From Monarcha castaneiventris obscurior (Eukaryota; Chordata; Aves; Passeriformes; Monarchidae), in contig JAMPIT010000174.1 of assembly GCA_026261815.1 (NCBI GenBank), positions 7,626,001 to 7,690,000 on the forward strand: a stretch of DNA of 64,000 nt. Direction: 5' to 3'. The notes below the pieces were generated by a model, which had not been told where the DNA came from, did no database searches, and saw nothing but the letters and a program-made list of their open reading frames with translations. How positions within the stretch are numbered: position 1 is the first letter of the stretch; each line of letters opens with the position of its first letter. Shown here in pieces: positions 40,372-51,100 of the stretch. The translations under genes were made by a program, and so were the position numbers.

Positions 40372-43300
40372 GGCGGCCAACAACAGATTATATGTCTTCC
40401 TTCTTAAATTGCAATATAAAGTACAGTAATGTAATGAAAATTTAGTCTTATCATCTCATCTTTGAACTTGATGGCAATTTTGCAATGAAGATATAAAAGT
40501 GAATGATTACCTAGATTACAACAGTATCAAATACACAAAACACAACTACAAATGAGAATAAAATAAAAAAGCTTTCCTTAACCTGAGCCTGCAGTATGAA
40601 ATTTATGTATCTACACTATCCAAATGCTAACTTAAAACTAAACTGTAAAACTAGGATCAATCCTATTTTGGCAAGTGCGTGATTTGCAAAATTGCCGGTC
40701 CCTTCTAAGTCTCACCTAGGTTTTACAGCACTGGATCTCCACCTAAGCAGTGCATGAACTATCACATGAAACAAGAGACAGCCCTCTCGTAATACAATAT
40801 GCAAAAGTAACAAACACATTCTACTTGCACAGGGTGCAATCTGTGTTACTATAATATATTCTTCACATGCACTTTTGAAATACTTAACTTGAATGGACAC
40901 TGACTTACCATAGCTCTTACCCATATTTTAATTCTGAAAAATAATATACAAAAACTCTTCGGTCAGGCACATTAAAAAATACTCTGTGCAACAAAACTGT
41001 CTCCAAAGGTTTACAGATAACCTTAATTATTAAAATTTTCTACCAACCAACACAGCTTAAAATCTTGCCTGTTTCATTAACACATTAAGATTTGCAAGAG
41101 GAAATAAAAATAATGTCAGTATCTCCCAGCAAGCATATGAAACCTTGAAAAGATTTAAGTACTTGTTTGTTATGCCTTAAAGGTAACAGCAGTTTTTCTT
41201 TGAACACAACTACAGCAGGTTTTTTCTGTAATATGAAGGTCATGAGCAGAATTTTGGATCCTCAAAGAAATCAGGTTTTGTGGGTACAATCCTTGGGTTA
41301 CTAAGAAAATGTGAACACTGAAGTAGACAGAAATATCCATCTTGCACAATTCAGAAGTCCACTATAATTAGTATTTTAAATAATCCAGAATTTGGAAGCA
41401 TGGAATTGAGGGGCTTTGTCCTAATCCACATTTGCTGGAACTTTTTTCCCCCAGAGAAGCCTTAAGCGTCACTCTCAGCAATAAATCGAAACTACTATTT
41501 GCACGGTGGAAATGCTTAAACAGTGTACCTGTTGAAAAAACACTGTCCAATGAAATTTGCTTTTGAGAGATTCATAAGTTCTCATCTGTATGGAAGTCAT
41601 GAGGCAAATAACATATATGCACTTCTTCTTCAGGATCCCTACAGAAGTCTGAATTGGGCTCTATTTTATATCTTAACCCATCTATACCCCTCCTACTAAA
41701 TTTTGTTAGAATGTCACGTGACAACAGCAAAATACTTTAATTAAACCTTCATTTACATTAATCTAGTTAGAACAATACCATGATTCCACAATTACATACA
41801 CCACTCCTTAACTCAGTCCCACAAATAGTCCTTACTAAAATTAGTATTAGCATGCATGCAAAATTAAGACTGTCCTTAGTCAAACCAAGATCAGAACTGG
41901 AAAAACACCACGGCCTTCAGTGTGACACTGATTTTTGTATTTCTGCTGCTTTCCAACAGAGCTTTAATAGTTGTGTGTGCTGAAACCGTGCAAGAGAAAT
42001 CAGGAGCTGCATCACCTCAAAGTAACCTGAAGAGGTTACTTAGTCCTAAGAGAAACCTTCCCTAGATTTAGTCTAAAGAGTCAGTATTATTTCCCCTCTG
42101 GAATTTCCCAAACAGCAAAAGCATTCACCAAAAGGCTAAGTGATAGTTAAGCAAATTTTTCCTTCAGATATGAAAAACTTCAAGATACATAAATGGTTTC
42201 ATAACTTCAATCCATACCACTGCATTTGTAAAGCAATGTTTGTGTAACAGAGATGTATCTTAACAAAAAAAAAAGAAATTTAGATTTCAAACCTTCCCCT
42301 TTTCAAGAGGTTTGTATTAGTTTTGGGGGAGGGGGGGTATTTCATTCTTTATGAATATAAAAATAAAAACATCAATGGAGTTAAAAAATAAGAATAGAAT
42401 TTGTTTAGTAGACTCATCTCCTTACAACGAATCACAGATCTGTTTTTACAAATGGAGAAATGGAGTCACGAAGGCAAACTGACTCATTAAAACTCATACA
42501 GGAAAACTCTGGAAGATCTCTCTAAATTCCCAAGAGGTTCTTAGTGCAGAAAACAAGCTATAAAATTTGAATATTAGTATTTTTGGGGTTATTTGATTAT
42601 CCTTCCCCAAACACTTTTTGTAAAGTGTACAAAGTTATTTTCCTCCAATTGTGAATCAGATGTCTGCCTGAGAACATGACAGAGGCCATGAAGATCAGCA
42701 GACTGTACAGCCCCCTAAGTCACAATGCCAGAAAAAAATCAAGAATAGGAGTTTTCAACTCAAGGAGAGAAAAGAATAAAGGCAAAAGGTTTCCATAAAG
42801 GCCTGTATACTCCTTAGAGTTTTCTTCATGTACTTTTAAATAAAGAGAATAAGACATAGTTTAGGAGAAAAAAAAAAATCACATTTATATAAATGAAGAT
42901 GATGGGAGCATGCATTACTGGAGAATTAACGAAATCACTCAGCCTTTGGCCTCAAAACACACTAGAGGTATGCATTAACAACACCCTCAAAGTCTAACTA
43001 TCTTACTGTTCAACTTTAGGTATACCTTAAATCCCACACCAGTGTTTCTAAATGGTATCCGAATTGAAATTCGTCAGAGATTGAAGATAGCTTTGCCACT
43101 TCAATACCTCCAATATCACTTCTGATTGCTTAAATCCAGAAGGTTCTAAAGCTATACTGGAAGAGGAATTAATATCTCATTAATTTAAAGGATGAGACTA
43201 AAGACAGGCATTAAAAAAAAGTGAAAAATTATTTTTTGTTATTTTGGCTTAAAACATACAATTTGCAGCCTCTGTAGTATGTATCAGAGTACACTACACC

Positions 43301-45317
43301 AACTACCAAATAATGAATCCTTGTGACCTCCCTTCCCCCCACTCAAACATATTTATAGTGGTGATACTAAAAGGTTCATATTTCATTTAGGAAAAAAATT
43401 AGGGGTTACGAACTGCACCTTCCCTCAGTATTTGTATGTGTATCACCACGTACACAATTTATACAGCAATATATAAAATAAATTGAAGAAAAAATTATAA
43501 TGCCAAGATTACATAGCAGCAAGAAATTCCACATCTTTGAAGAAAGTAACAATTATAATCTCGCATGCATTATTCCCTCAAAAATTTATTTTGTATTCTC
43601 AAATTATAAATACATGGAATTACTACACTGATGTCCAGTGAAGGTATTTCTTGGAAGATGAACATGAAGTTCACAAATGTGTTTCCAGGAAGAATTTAGC
43701 TGTCTCAGTGATCTTAATCCACTACTCGTGTTGATAAATATTACTAATTTTATAACGTTTGTAAGACAGACATAGGACAGTACTGATCGCAAACGGAGGA
43801 GCTTTTCCAATTCACTAAACTGACATACGTATTACCTTACAGCACCACATACACACCCCTCGAAGGAGCTGCTTGAGTCTGTTGCCTCTTTCCACCCCCC
43901 TTCTCCCCGACAAGAGTGGTCTCGTTCACTTGCCTTTCACACACATAACCAATAAAATTAATCAGCTGGAACACAGCATTTTTAAATCGCAGTAAAGTCA
44001 AGAGATGTTTTGTACGTTATTTGAAGGGAACAGCCTTTTCATTTAAACATAGTAAGACACTAATATGCTGCAGACAAACGCACTGCATGGGGTGTGGAGG
44101 ACCCGAGCTGATTAGATTACCACAACATCAGCCTGAGGCCGCCATTTTTAGAATCTCTAAAGGACAAAAGAGGGAAATTAATAAATTTGCTCCACATTTT
44201 TTAAAAGTAACTTTAAAACTATAGTGATGATAATCAATTAATCATGCATTGTAACTACTGCCATGGATATCTCCTGCTTTTCTCTGATCTGAACCCTGAC
44301 TAACAAAAATGCTTCGTTATTATTCCTTTAAGGTACTGTAAATAAACGGACTAAAACATTCCTAAATCTAGATGCAGCACTGAACTTCTGCTTTCGACGA
44401 CACGTAGTATGTACCATTTTAGGGACCTCAGGGCTTTCAGACACCGCACATTCCCTAATAGCCGACTATGGGGGAAAACAGGACCTTTATAATCAGGCTA
44501 TATTATGTTTCTCTACCCTATTTAGTAGTACACAGTGAACCGTTTGTTTCTCCTCCCCTATGTCTGCAGCAATACGGTCTAACCCACCAACACTTACTGC
44601 TTCAGGAAAGAGATTGAAATATGCCACCCAGGGAACACGAGCACTGGCTGCAGAAACTAAAGCAAGCAAGGGGTGCACCACTGTAACTACTTACAACCTC
44701 GAGAAAGGGGGTGGGGAGAATGATCTCCTTTTAAATTTGCACAGAAACTCCTGGGGACAGCTCTCCGTTTGTCCAGGTTACACCACGAAGCGGAGATATT
44801 AACAGGGAGGCAGGCGGGGAGGCGGGGGTGTGGAAGGCAAAGAGATTAGGCCTATAACGAGCCATTTTAGTACCACAAAGCAAAAATATACAGGATGGAG
44901 GAAAAGAATAGGCTTCCCCAAGCTTCGTAAAACTCAATACGCAGTCCCAATAACGCACAAACCCGTTCTGAAAACCGCCAGCCCAAGGAAGCCTATGTTG
45001 TCACATAATAGCTCCTTTTGGCTCATTTTCCAAGCATAATGCATAAATCTGGCGTAACTGCCAAAAAATTCTCCTCAGCTCCTCCAGTTACAGTAACCCG
45101 CCATATTCATAAGATATAGCGACAGCCTGCCATTTTTAACCAAACCCCACAAAAGGAAAAGCAAATTCAAGGCAACTTAAACAGAAATTAAACACATTTC
45201 AGGGTGGGAAGGAGTTATACTCGCACCGAAGGTAATGAGACGTTCCCGTCGCATTTCATTCCCTTTTTCTACCCCCCCTCCCCCAAAGCACCCACAGCAG
45301 AATAACCAAAGACTCAC

Positions 45318-45800
45318 CTGTAATGGTCGCAGGCCAGGCAACAGGACCCCTCAGCTGAGCCCCTTCTCTATCCCAACCAAAACAATGCAACAGCCCACTG
45401 CGGATATCCCTACCCTAGGCAGGACTCAGCCCTCAGTAGGCTCTAGTAAAAGAAAGAAAAGGGAAAGAGGAGACCCCCCCTCCCCCCAAACCTAGCTCAG
45501 TGCGCAGAACCCTACAGGGACCAGCTCAAAGGCGCCTTTGCCCTGGGACCTGTGTACAAACCCCGCTGCTGCTGCCGCCGCTGCTCCCGTGCCTCCCTCC
45601 CTCCCTCCAGCCTCCTACGCTCCCTTCTATGTCACTGCCTCTCTCTGGGAAAATGGCGTCCGCTCTCCCCTCCCTCCCCCTGCACGGGGCTCACCCGCCC
45701 CGCCTGACAGGGGCAGGGTTACCAAGGCGAAGCCAAACAGCCGCCATTTTGCTTACGGGCCGGGAGCGTAGCCCGCGCCCGCCGAGCCCTCAGAGTCCAT
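45318..45800 (-). other. KMT2E: Probable non-coding first exon of KMT2E (boundaries uncertain)
   Basis: On the minus strand two good donors lie at the left edge of the CpG island: CATTACAG|GTGAGTC (exon end 45,318) and GGGCGG|GTGAGC (exon end 45,695). Either could splice to the acceptor at 27,086. A CCGCCATTTT at 45,741-45,750 is a minus-strand YY1-type site, and such sites usually sit just downstream of the start of transcription. That suggests initiation near 45,760-45,850. The right boundary given is only an estimate. Confidence 0.4.
45741..45750 (-). promoter_or_regulatory. YY1-type motif (AAAATGGCGG on the minus strand)
   Basis: The site reads AAAATGGCGG in the KMT2E direction, matching the core AANATGGCG of YY1. 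Further minus-oriented copies of the core lie at 44,139-44,149 (CCGCCATTTTT) and 45,097-45,107 (CCCGCCATATT). One copy in the opposite orientation is at 45,650-45,660. Confidence 0.55.
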
Positions 45801-46033
45801 TTTACAACACGCTGAACGGCTCGGGGGTCTGGGCGCGGCCGCGGCACCAGACTGCGGCAGGGGCTGGGCAGGGGGGCCGTGAGGCGGGAAGTAGGGCAGC
45901 GGAGGAGGGGCGGCTGCAGGGGGGGCTGGCGCCGGGGGCGATCCGCAGCCCCGGCGGCGCAGCCCGCGCGGGAGGGGCGGGGGCTCCGTCCTGGCCTGTT
46001 GTGGGGCCGAGCGCGGGCGGGAGCGAGGGTGTC

Positions 46034-46040
46034 TGAGTCA
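46034..46040. promoter_or_regulatory. AP-1 site TGAGTCA
   Basis: A perfect TGAGTCA, immediately followed by a CAGCTG E-box, lies in the left-central CpG island. It would be upstream of a KMT2E start near 45.8 kb. A single short motif is weak evidence. Confidence 0.4.
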
Positions 46041-46366
46041 CAGCTGCATCCTCGGAGGAATAAACGCAAAAACTCCCTCCTCGGCCGCTCTCACACCCCC
46101 AGCCTCCGGCTTCTTCCTCACGACCGTCGATGCTCTCGGCATACGTGTTTTTCATGAATCTCAAACAGCACATTTTCGGCCCAAACTGCGCGAAAAGCCG
46201 GGCAGACCCGCCGGATCTCACACACGCAGAAGAACCAACTGAGGGGCGGGGAAGAGGGGAGCGTTAAAGGAGCGGGAGTTTTTGCAGACCTGCTCAGGAG
46301 GTCTTGACTGAAATTCTCAGTAAGACACTCGAGACTGAGAATCTTCCCCGAAGCGTTTAGGACTCA

Positions 46367-46375
46367 TATATAAGG
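46367..46375. promoter_or_regulatory. TATA-box-like TATATAAGG
   Basis: The site TATATAAGG matches the TATA consensus on the plus strand, with a predicted start about 25-30 bases to the right. The minus strand reads CCTTATATATG, which could also act as a TATA element in the KMT2E direction. A TATA box inside a CpG island is uncommon. Confidence 0.35.
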
Positions 46376-47052
46376 CAAGTGGGAGAAACCTTCTTTCTTT
46401 AAAGCGAGTGGGACAGCACTCGCTGAAGGCGTTTCTGTTCTGCAGGGAACGAGACAAGCAGCGAACGAGCCTCGTTTGCCCTTTAGGGAACAGCGCTCGG
46501 GCAGCAGGAATGGCGCCCTTCCATCCAGACCAGCGGGCGCTGCCACAGCCAGGAACTCGCTCAGCCTTTCAGGGTAGACACAGCCTTTACCATTCGTAAG
46601 GAGCCCCTCTTCCTGCTACCGTATCTCCTCCCAGCTCCCGCTGTACCCGTACGCCGCCCAGCCTCCCCTGCCCGGCTTCAGCCCCTCCAGCGATACGGCT
46701 GATTGAGGGAGGGGAGGCGGCGGCTGGGGTTTCGTTCGACGCCCACCAGGGGCTGAGCGAGCCTCCTTCAGTGCGCAAACTCGGGGCACCAGATAAAAGC
46801 TGGGCTGGCAGCTCTTACTCTGCCTCGATGGAGCCGCCACATTCGGGCGATTGGAGAAGCAGTTAGCAGCAGCGTCATAGACTAGCGTCCCCCCACACCT
46901 TGGGCACAGAGAGTTTGGGGCTCTAAACAGCTGCTGCTGCGGCAGGAGGGAGCCGAGGTGAAGGGATCTGCTAGCTGGTTGGACGCAGAGGAGGCGGCTG
47001 TAATGGGGCATTAAGTCTGAGGGAGGAGGGGGGGCGATTAAACGTCTTGTGA

Positions 47053-47063
47053 TCATGGCGGAG
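47053..47063 (+). promoter_or_regulatory. YY1-type motif (TCATGGCGGAG)
   Basis: This is an ATGGCGG core in rightward orientation, the first of three in the right part of the CpG island. It fits a start of rightward transcription nearby. Confidence 0.4.
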
Positions 47064-47181
47064 TCTATGGGTATTTTTTTCCTGTCTAACTCTTCTGTGC
47101 GTGTGTCTCTTGTTTCTTTCTCTCTCTCTCCTTAGGGCGCTTGGCTGGGGCTGCTCGCTCGGGTTCTGCCTGTTGTTGCGC

Positions 47182-47192
47182 GAAATGGCGGC
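47182..47192 (+). promoter_or_regulatory. YY1-type motif (GAAATGGCGGC)
   Basis: This is a near-perfect AAATGGCGGC site in rightward orientation, downstream of a pyrimidine tract. It is one of the best YY1 matches in the window. Confidence 0.55.
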
Positions 47193-47232
47193 TGGCGTCT
47201 TGGTGGGTTTGGTTGTCGGTTTTTTGTGTAGG

Positions 47233-47249
47233 TTTTTTTTTTTTTTTTT
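47233..47249. repeat. T17 homopolymer followed by a C/T-rich tract
   Basis: A T17 run inside the CpG island, followed by pyrimidine-rich sequence to about 47,280. It is an AT-rich interruption of the GC-rich promoter. Confidence 0.9.
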
Positions 47250-47355
47250 CCCCCTTCCCCTCCTATTCCCCTCCCCGCACTTGTGCCTTGGCTGCGGCTC
47301 CGCAGCGAACCGCGGCGGAGCCCGAGTCAGGAGGGGGGCGGGAGCGGCGAGGCAG

Positions 47356-47414
47356 CCAATGGCCGGGCCGGCCGTGGTGGCCCGGGGCGCCCTGATTGGC
47401 TGGTGCTGACATCA
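47356..47414. promoter_or_regulatory. Paired CCAAT boxes and a CRE-like site
   Basis: CCAAT at 47,356-47,360 and inverted ATTGG at 47,395-47,399 face opposite ways, with starts 39 bases apart. They are followed by TGACATCA (47,407-47,414), an ATF/CREB-type variant. NF-Y and ATF sites at such spacing are common in housekeeping promoters. Binding is inferred. Confidence 0.5.
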
Positions 47415-47655
47415 TCCTGCAGCAGGGGCAGCCGCAGCTGGGCAGGGTCGGGAGCTGCCGGGGGAGGCAAAGGGAGAAAACAGGCGCCATGATCCCAGCG
47501 CCAGGGAGGACTCCGCGGGCAGGCCGTCCCTGAAGAGCTGGCGAAAAGGAAAGCAGGACCGGGCCTGGGCTTTCCCTTCCCAAACAGTACCGGGGCTGTG
47601 CGGAGAGGAGTGGGGAACGAGCGAGTGGGGAGCAACTCGTGCCTGCCTTTGTAAC

Positions 47656-47662
47656 TGCGTCA
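47656..47662 (+). promoter_or_regulatory. CRE-like half site TGCGTCA
   Basis: This ATF/CREB-type half site is four bases upstream of the CAAGATGGCGC YY1 motif. Confidence 0.35.
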
Positions 47663-47665
47663 GTA

Positions 47666-47676
47666 CAAGATGGCGC
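47666..47676 (+). promoter_or_regulatory. YY1-type motif (CAAGATGGCGC)
   Basis: CAAGATGGCG is the classical full-length YY1 consensus, here in rightward orientation, directly after a TGCGTCA element. It supports a rightward start site around 47.6 kb. Confidence 0.55.
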
Positions 47677-48120
47677 AGGGTGTCCCTGGAGAGGGAAGGG
47701 AGTTGCACGTCCGCCGGAGGTCATGTGACCGCGTTGCATTCCTGTGGGGTTTGGCTGCGGACCAAGCTGGCTTAGGCGGTGGCGGCGGCTGCCCGGGAGA
47801 GCCCGGGCTTCCCTCCCCCTCCTCCCGCACAACGTCGTCGATCCCGCGCTGGTTCCCTTCCCCCATCAGCCTTATGCACGAGGGTGTAGCTGCTGCCGAG
47901 GAAGGTTCTCGCTTCTCCCTTTGCTCTCCACCCACTTCCAGGGTGTAGCTGCTCTTGGGGGAAGCTTTCCATTCCGCCCCCTCTCTGCGCAAGGCTTTGC
48001 CCACCGCCAGGGAAAGTTCCCCCTGGGCGCCTGCTGGCTCCGCCCGAGTGTGGGAGCCGGGTGCGCTCACGGTAGTGCCGCCCGCTCGGTGCGAAGGCAC
48101 TCTGCTCTTAAGTTCCCGGG

Positions 48121-51100
48121 GGTTATGGAGTGGTTCTTACAGGAACAGTCGTTTTAAGCGATGTCTAAATGACTTCATTAAAGCCGCTGAGGAAAACGCA
48201 CAGGCTATGCGGAGTTGTTCTTCTGATGAGGAGGTCTTGGCTGTTCCAGTGTTGCTCTGCCGGGGGTACGGGGTGGAGGGGCCAAGGGAAAATCTACGAG
48301 GTGTTCGTGACTTCATTCTGTTTGAACAGGAAAAATGGATCGCTGTTCTTTGTGTGTTGTTGATTCCTATTGCAGGAGTTGAGCAGCTTTCTCTGGAGCG
48401 ATGGGTGTATTCCTAAGTCAGGCCGCAGATGGCCTGCATCTTTAACACGGGAATTGATGTGTATACTTAGTGCAAATGAAAAATATGGTCTGTGAATATT
48501 ATGAGGGCTCCCCGTGTTGTACTTCGAGGTCCATAGGAAAATGAACTCGTTACACAGGTCTGGATAGGCCTGGAAGGTTGGCAAATATATTTTCTGGGTC
48601 TTGTTTTCATATTTGATGGATCAGAAGTGAAAAATGTATGTTTTCCAATCCTAACTGTTTTCTTAAAGGAATGCAACTCCTCTTTCGGAGGAAGTTCGGT
48701 TGAGGTTCTCGTGTTTTCAAAGCAATTCAGTGCTGGTTCCCGTGTCTTGTTCTTCTATGCCAGGGTGTAAATTTAGCCACTACATCTAACCCAGTGAACA
48801 TATTAACAGTTAAAATTGTTGATGGTTTAAGGGTGCTTGTTTGTTCTATTTAGAAATGTTTCACTTCTTTTGTTCTTAGTCTGTCCCTAGACAGATAGGA
48901 TTTTTTTTTTTTCTTTTTACCTCCACAGTAGTAACCTGATAGCTTGAATATTTCACAAATAGGCTGTTTGAGAACTACTGGAATGAAAGTAACTGAGTGT
49001 ATGACTAATATAGAAGATTTCTATATAATAGATGCTCTTTATTATGCGTTACATAAGTAATATGGTGAGGTGGAGTTCAGTTACATAAGAACTGACTGGG
49101 GACTTGGGAGCTGCTGTAAGTAGTTCATATTGGTCGCATATATAGCCTGCAGGGCATCCCTGTATTGTGGGAGGAGGGGTAGAAAAACAGGATTGAAAGC
49201 ATCTAACAGCACTACATTTTTCCTTTGTAGGTTTATAGAGGATACCAGGAAAGAAAGGGAGAAGACAGTAATTAAGCATGACACAGTGTGAAGCTTTCAA
49301 AAGTCTGTAGCGTCATTTGAGCGTAGGTTTTAGGATGTAAGCTCTGTTTTCTGAAAGAGCAATCCCCCCTTTTCTGAGTGTCAGAAGGTGGCTGTCAGCA
49401 TTGTGCCAACTGACTTCTGTGCAGACTATAAAGTGCAAGATTCTTGAGTCCTAGAGATTGTGAGGCTGTGGTTTTTTTGTTTTTTTTTTTTTGCCTATTC
49501 TTTTTAAACTTACTGGAAATGGCGTTAGGAGGAGGCAGTTGGTTTGTTGATCAAACATTAAAATCACTGGATTACTGATTCTTCTTGTGTAGGCATCGTA
49601 TGACACAAGGTAAATACTCCCTTTGTAATGAAAGCTTCCAGGGAGGCTTTCAGTCTACAGTGATTCTTATAACGCAACACAGATTTATGGGGGACTTGAC
49701 ACTGTGACTACTTTGTTGCAGATGTGTTTGAGGAAGAACATTAGTTTGAACTAAAGATGAGGGGAAGAAACCATTTTATTACTACTTGCGTTTAGGCATG
49801 TGTTCTATAGTTATGAAACAGAGTAATTGCCTGCCTCACCATAAGAGAATTGTTTGAATGCTTACGTTATAAAATAGTTTATATAGAAAATCAGCTAGAA
49901 TTTTAATTCTTAAAGTAGCCTTTTAGGTAACTCACTTTGATACAGATTTTGCTTGAAAATCAAGAAATGAATTACTTTGAAAGTTCTCTGTGTAACTCAC
50001 AGTTTATTGCATCAGTACTTGAACAGAGGTGTGGCTATGCTTATATGAAGCTGTGGGCAAGTTTTAATGAGCTGGTAGTAATTTCTTGTTTGTTTCAATG
50101 TTGTTTTTATTAGCAGTTCTCAGGGAAGCAGTATTAGTTGTCTTGAAAGAAGCAGTAGCTCCAGCAGTGTTGCAGTGCAGTCTCAAAACAATGTCTTATG
50201 GATTCTGAATTACTTGTGCTGCAGGAGATGGGTAAAAGCAAAATGTGCATATTTCTTTGAGACAGGGGATTTGCCCAACGGGGCCAGTCTGATGCAAGCT
50301 GTGTTTTAATCTCGAAGGAAAGAAAAGAGCTGTAGGAGAGGGAGACTGGGTGAAAAATGGTGTGTAGTTTACATTTATGGTAGCTTACATGGGGAAAGTA
50401 ACAATTTCTACTGAACTACAATTTGTTCTTTAATGAGGATACTTCAATGGGCTGGATGTTCTCCAACAGTTAGACTTGTGGTTCTGATTTGCCATGGTAG
50501 CTTGTCTGTGCACGTACGTGTGGTCTGAGCCCTTGCTAAGACCTGTTATTTAAACACTGTTGTTTACCTTTGGCCAAAGGGGCTGACAGGAGTTCAAGGG
50601 TATTTAGGGGAGAAAGGAGAGAGATACTAACAGTGTAATAGATCTGACTGTGCATTAATGTCATAGTTGAGACAGTTGAAGTGCTCATGCTGAAAGATGA
50701 TCCTGCACCTTTTTTCAGTTGTTCGTTCTTGCTTCTGAAAGTGATCATGGGGGAAGTAGTAGTGAAGAATGGATCAAACGTAAGTCTAATTGTAATGGAT
50801 GGTTTTCTAATGAGAGTCTTCATTGTGTGGCTTGACAAACATTCCTGTTTGAACGGGAGTAGACAGAAACAGCTGCTGGGAAAATGGAGATACGCAGGTT
50901 TTAATTGTTAGTGAAGTTACGTGTGCTTTTTGTTAGGAAAGCTGCAGTTATTAGGGAGTTCTGAGTGGCATGTCTTAAAGGCTTTGGGCTATCACTGAGC
51001 CAGGCACTCAAAAAAAAAATTCTAAACTTTGACTATGTAAATCATTGCTAGATTGACCTGCAGTTGTGGGTGGCAAGAGCACTTCAGATTCACTGAAATT

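Larger units (their letters stand above)
27086..45317 (-). other. KMT2E first intron (about 18 kb), with three CR1 fragments
   Basis: This stretch joins the start-codon exon to the CpG-island promoter. It is AT-rich and contains CR1 fragments at about 28.1, 36.1 and 39.3 kb, and a (GT)11 run at 34.7 kb. I cannot exclude a second small non-coding exon inside it. Its right border depends on which first-exon donor is used (45,317 or 45,694). I found no other gene in it. Confidence 0.6.
45230..48120. promoter_or_regulatory. CpG island: bidirectional promoter region of KMT2E
   Basis: GC content and CpG density rise sharply at about 45.2 kb and fall back near 48.1 kb, against AT-rich surroundings on both sides. 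The island lies upstream of the KMT2E coding exons at the place expected for the first exon. It holds several YY1-like motifs, two CCAAT boxes, CRE-like and AP-1 motifs and a TATA box, listed separately. Many long open frames on both strands here are a by-product of high GC content. Human KMT2E likewise has a CpG-island promoter shared with a divergent lncRNA (KMT2E-AS1). The transcription start sites themselves cannot be read from sequence. Confidence 0.85.

Noticed and set aside
45500..46036. Long open frames (up to about 190 codons) on both strands in the CpG island
   Set aside because: High GC content makes stop codons rare. The predicted peptides are Pro/Gly/Arg/Ala-rich in several overlapping frames, with no family resemblance and no consistent splice signals.
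49590..49612. Tiny exon-like block (TGTGTAG|GCATCG...ACAAG|GTAAAT) on the plus strand
   Set aside because: Both splice motifs fit loosely, but a 17-nt exon without any transcript or homology support is not credible.
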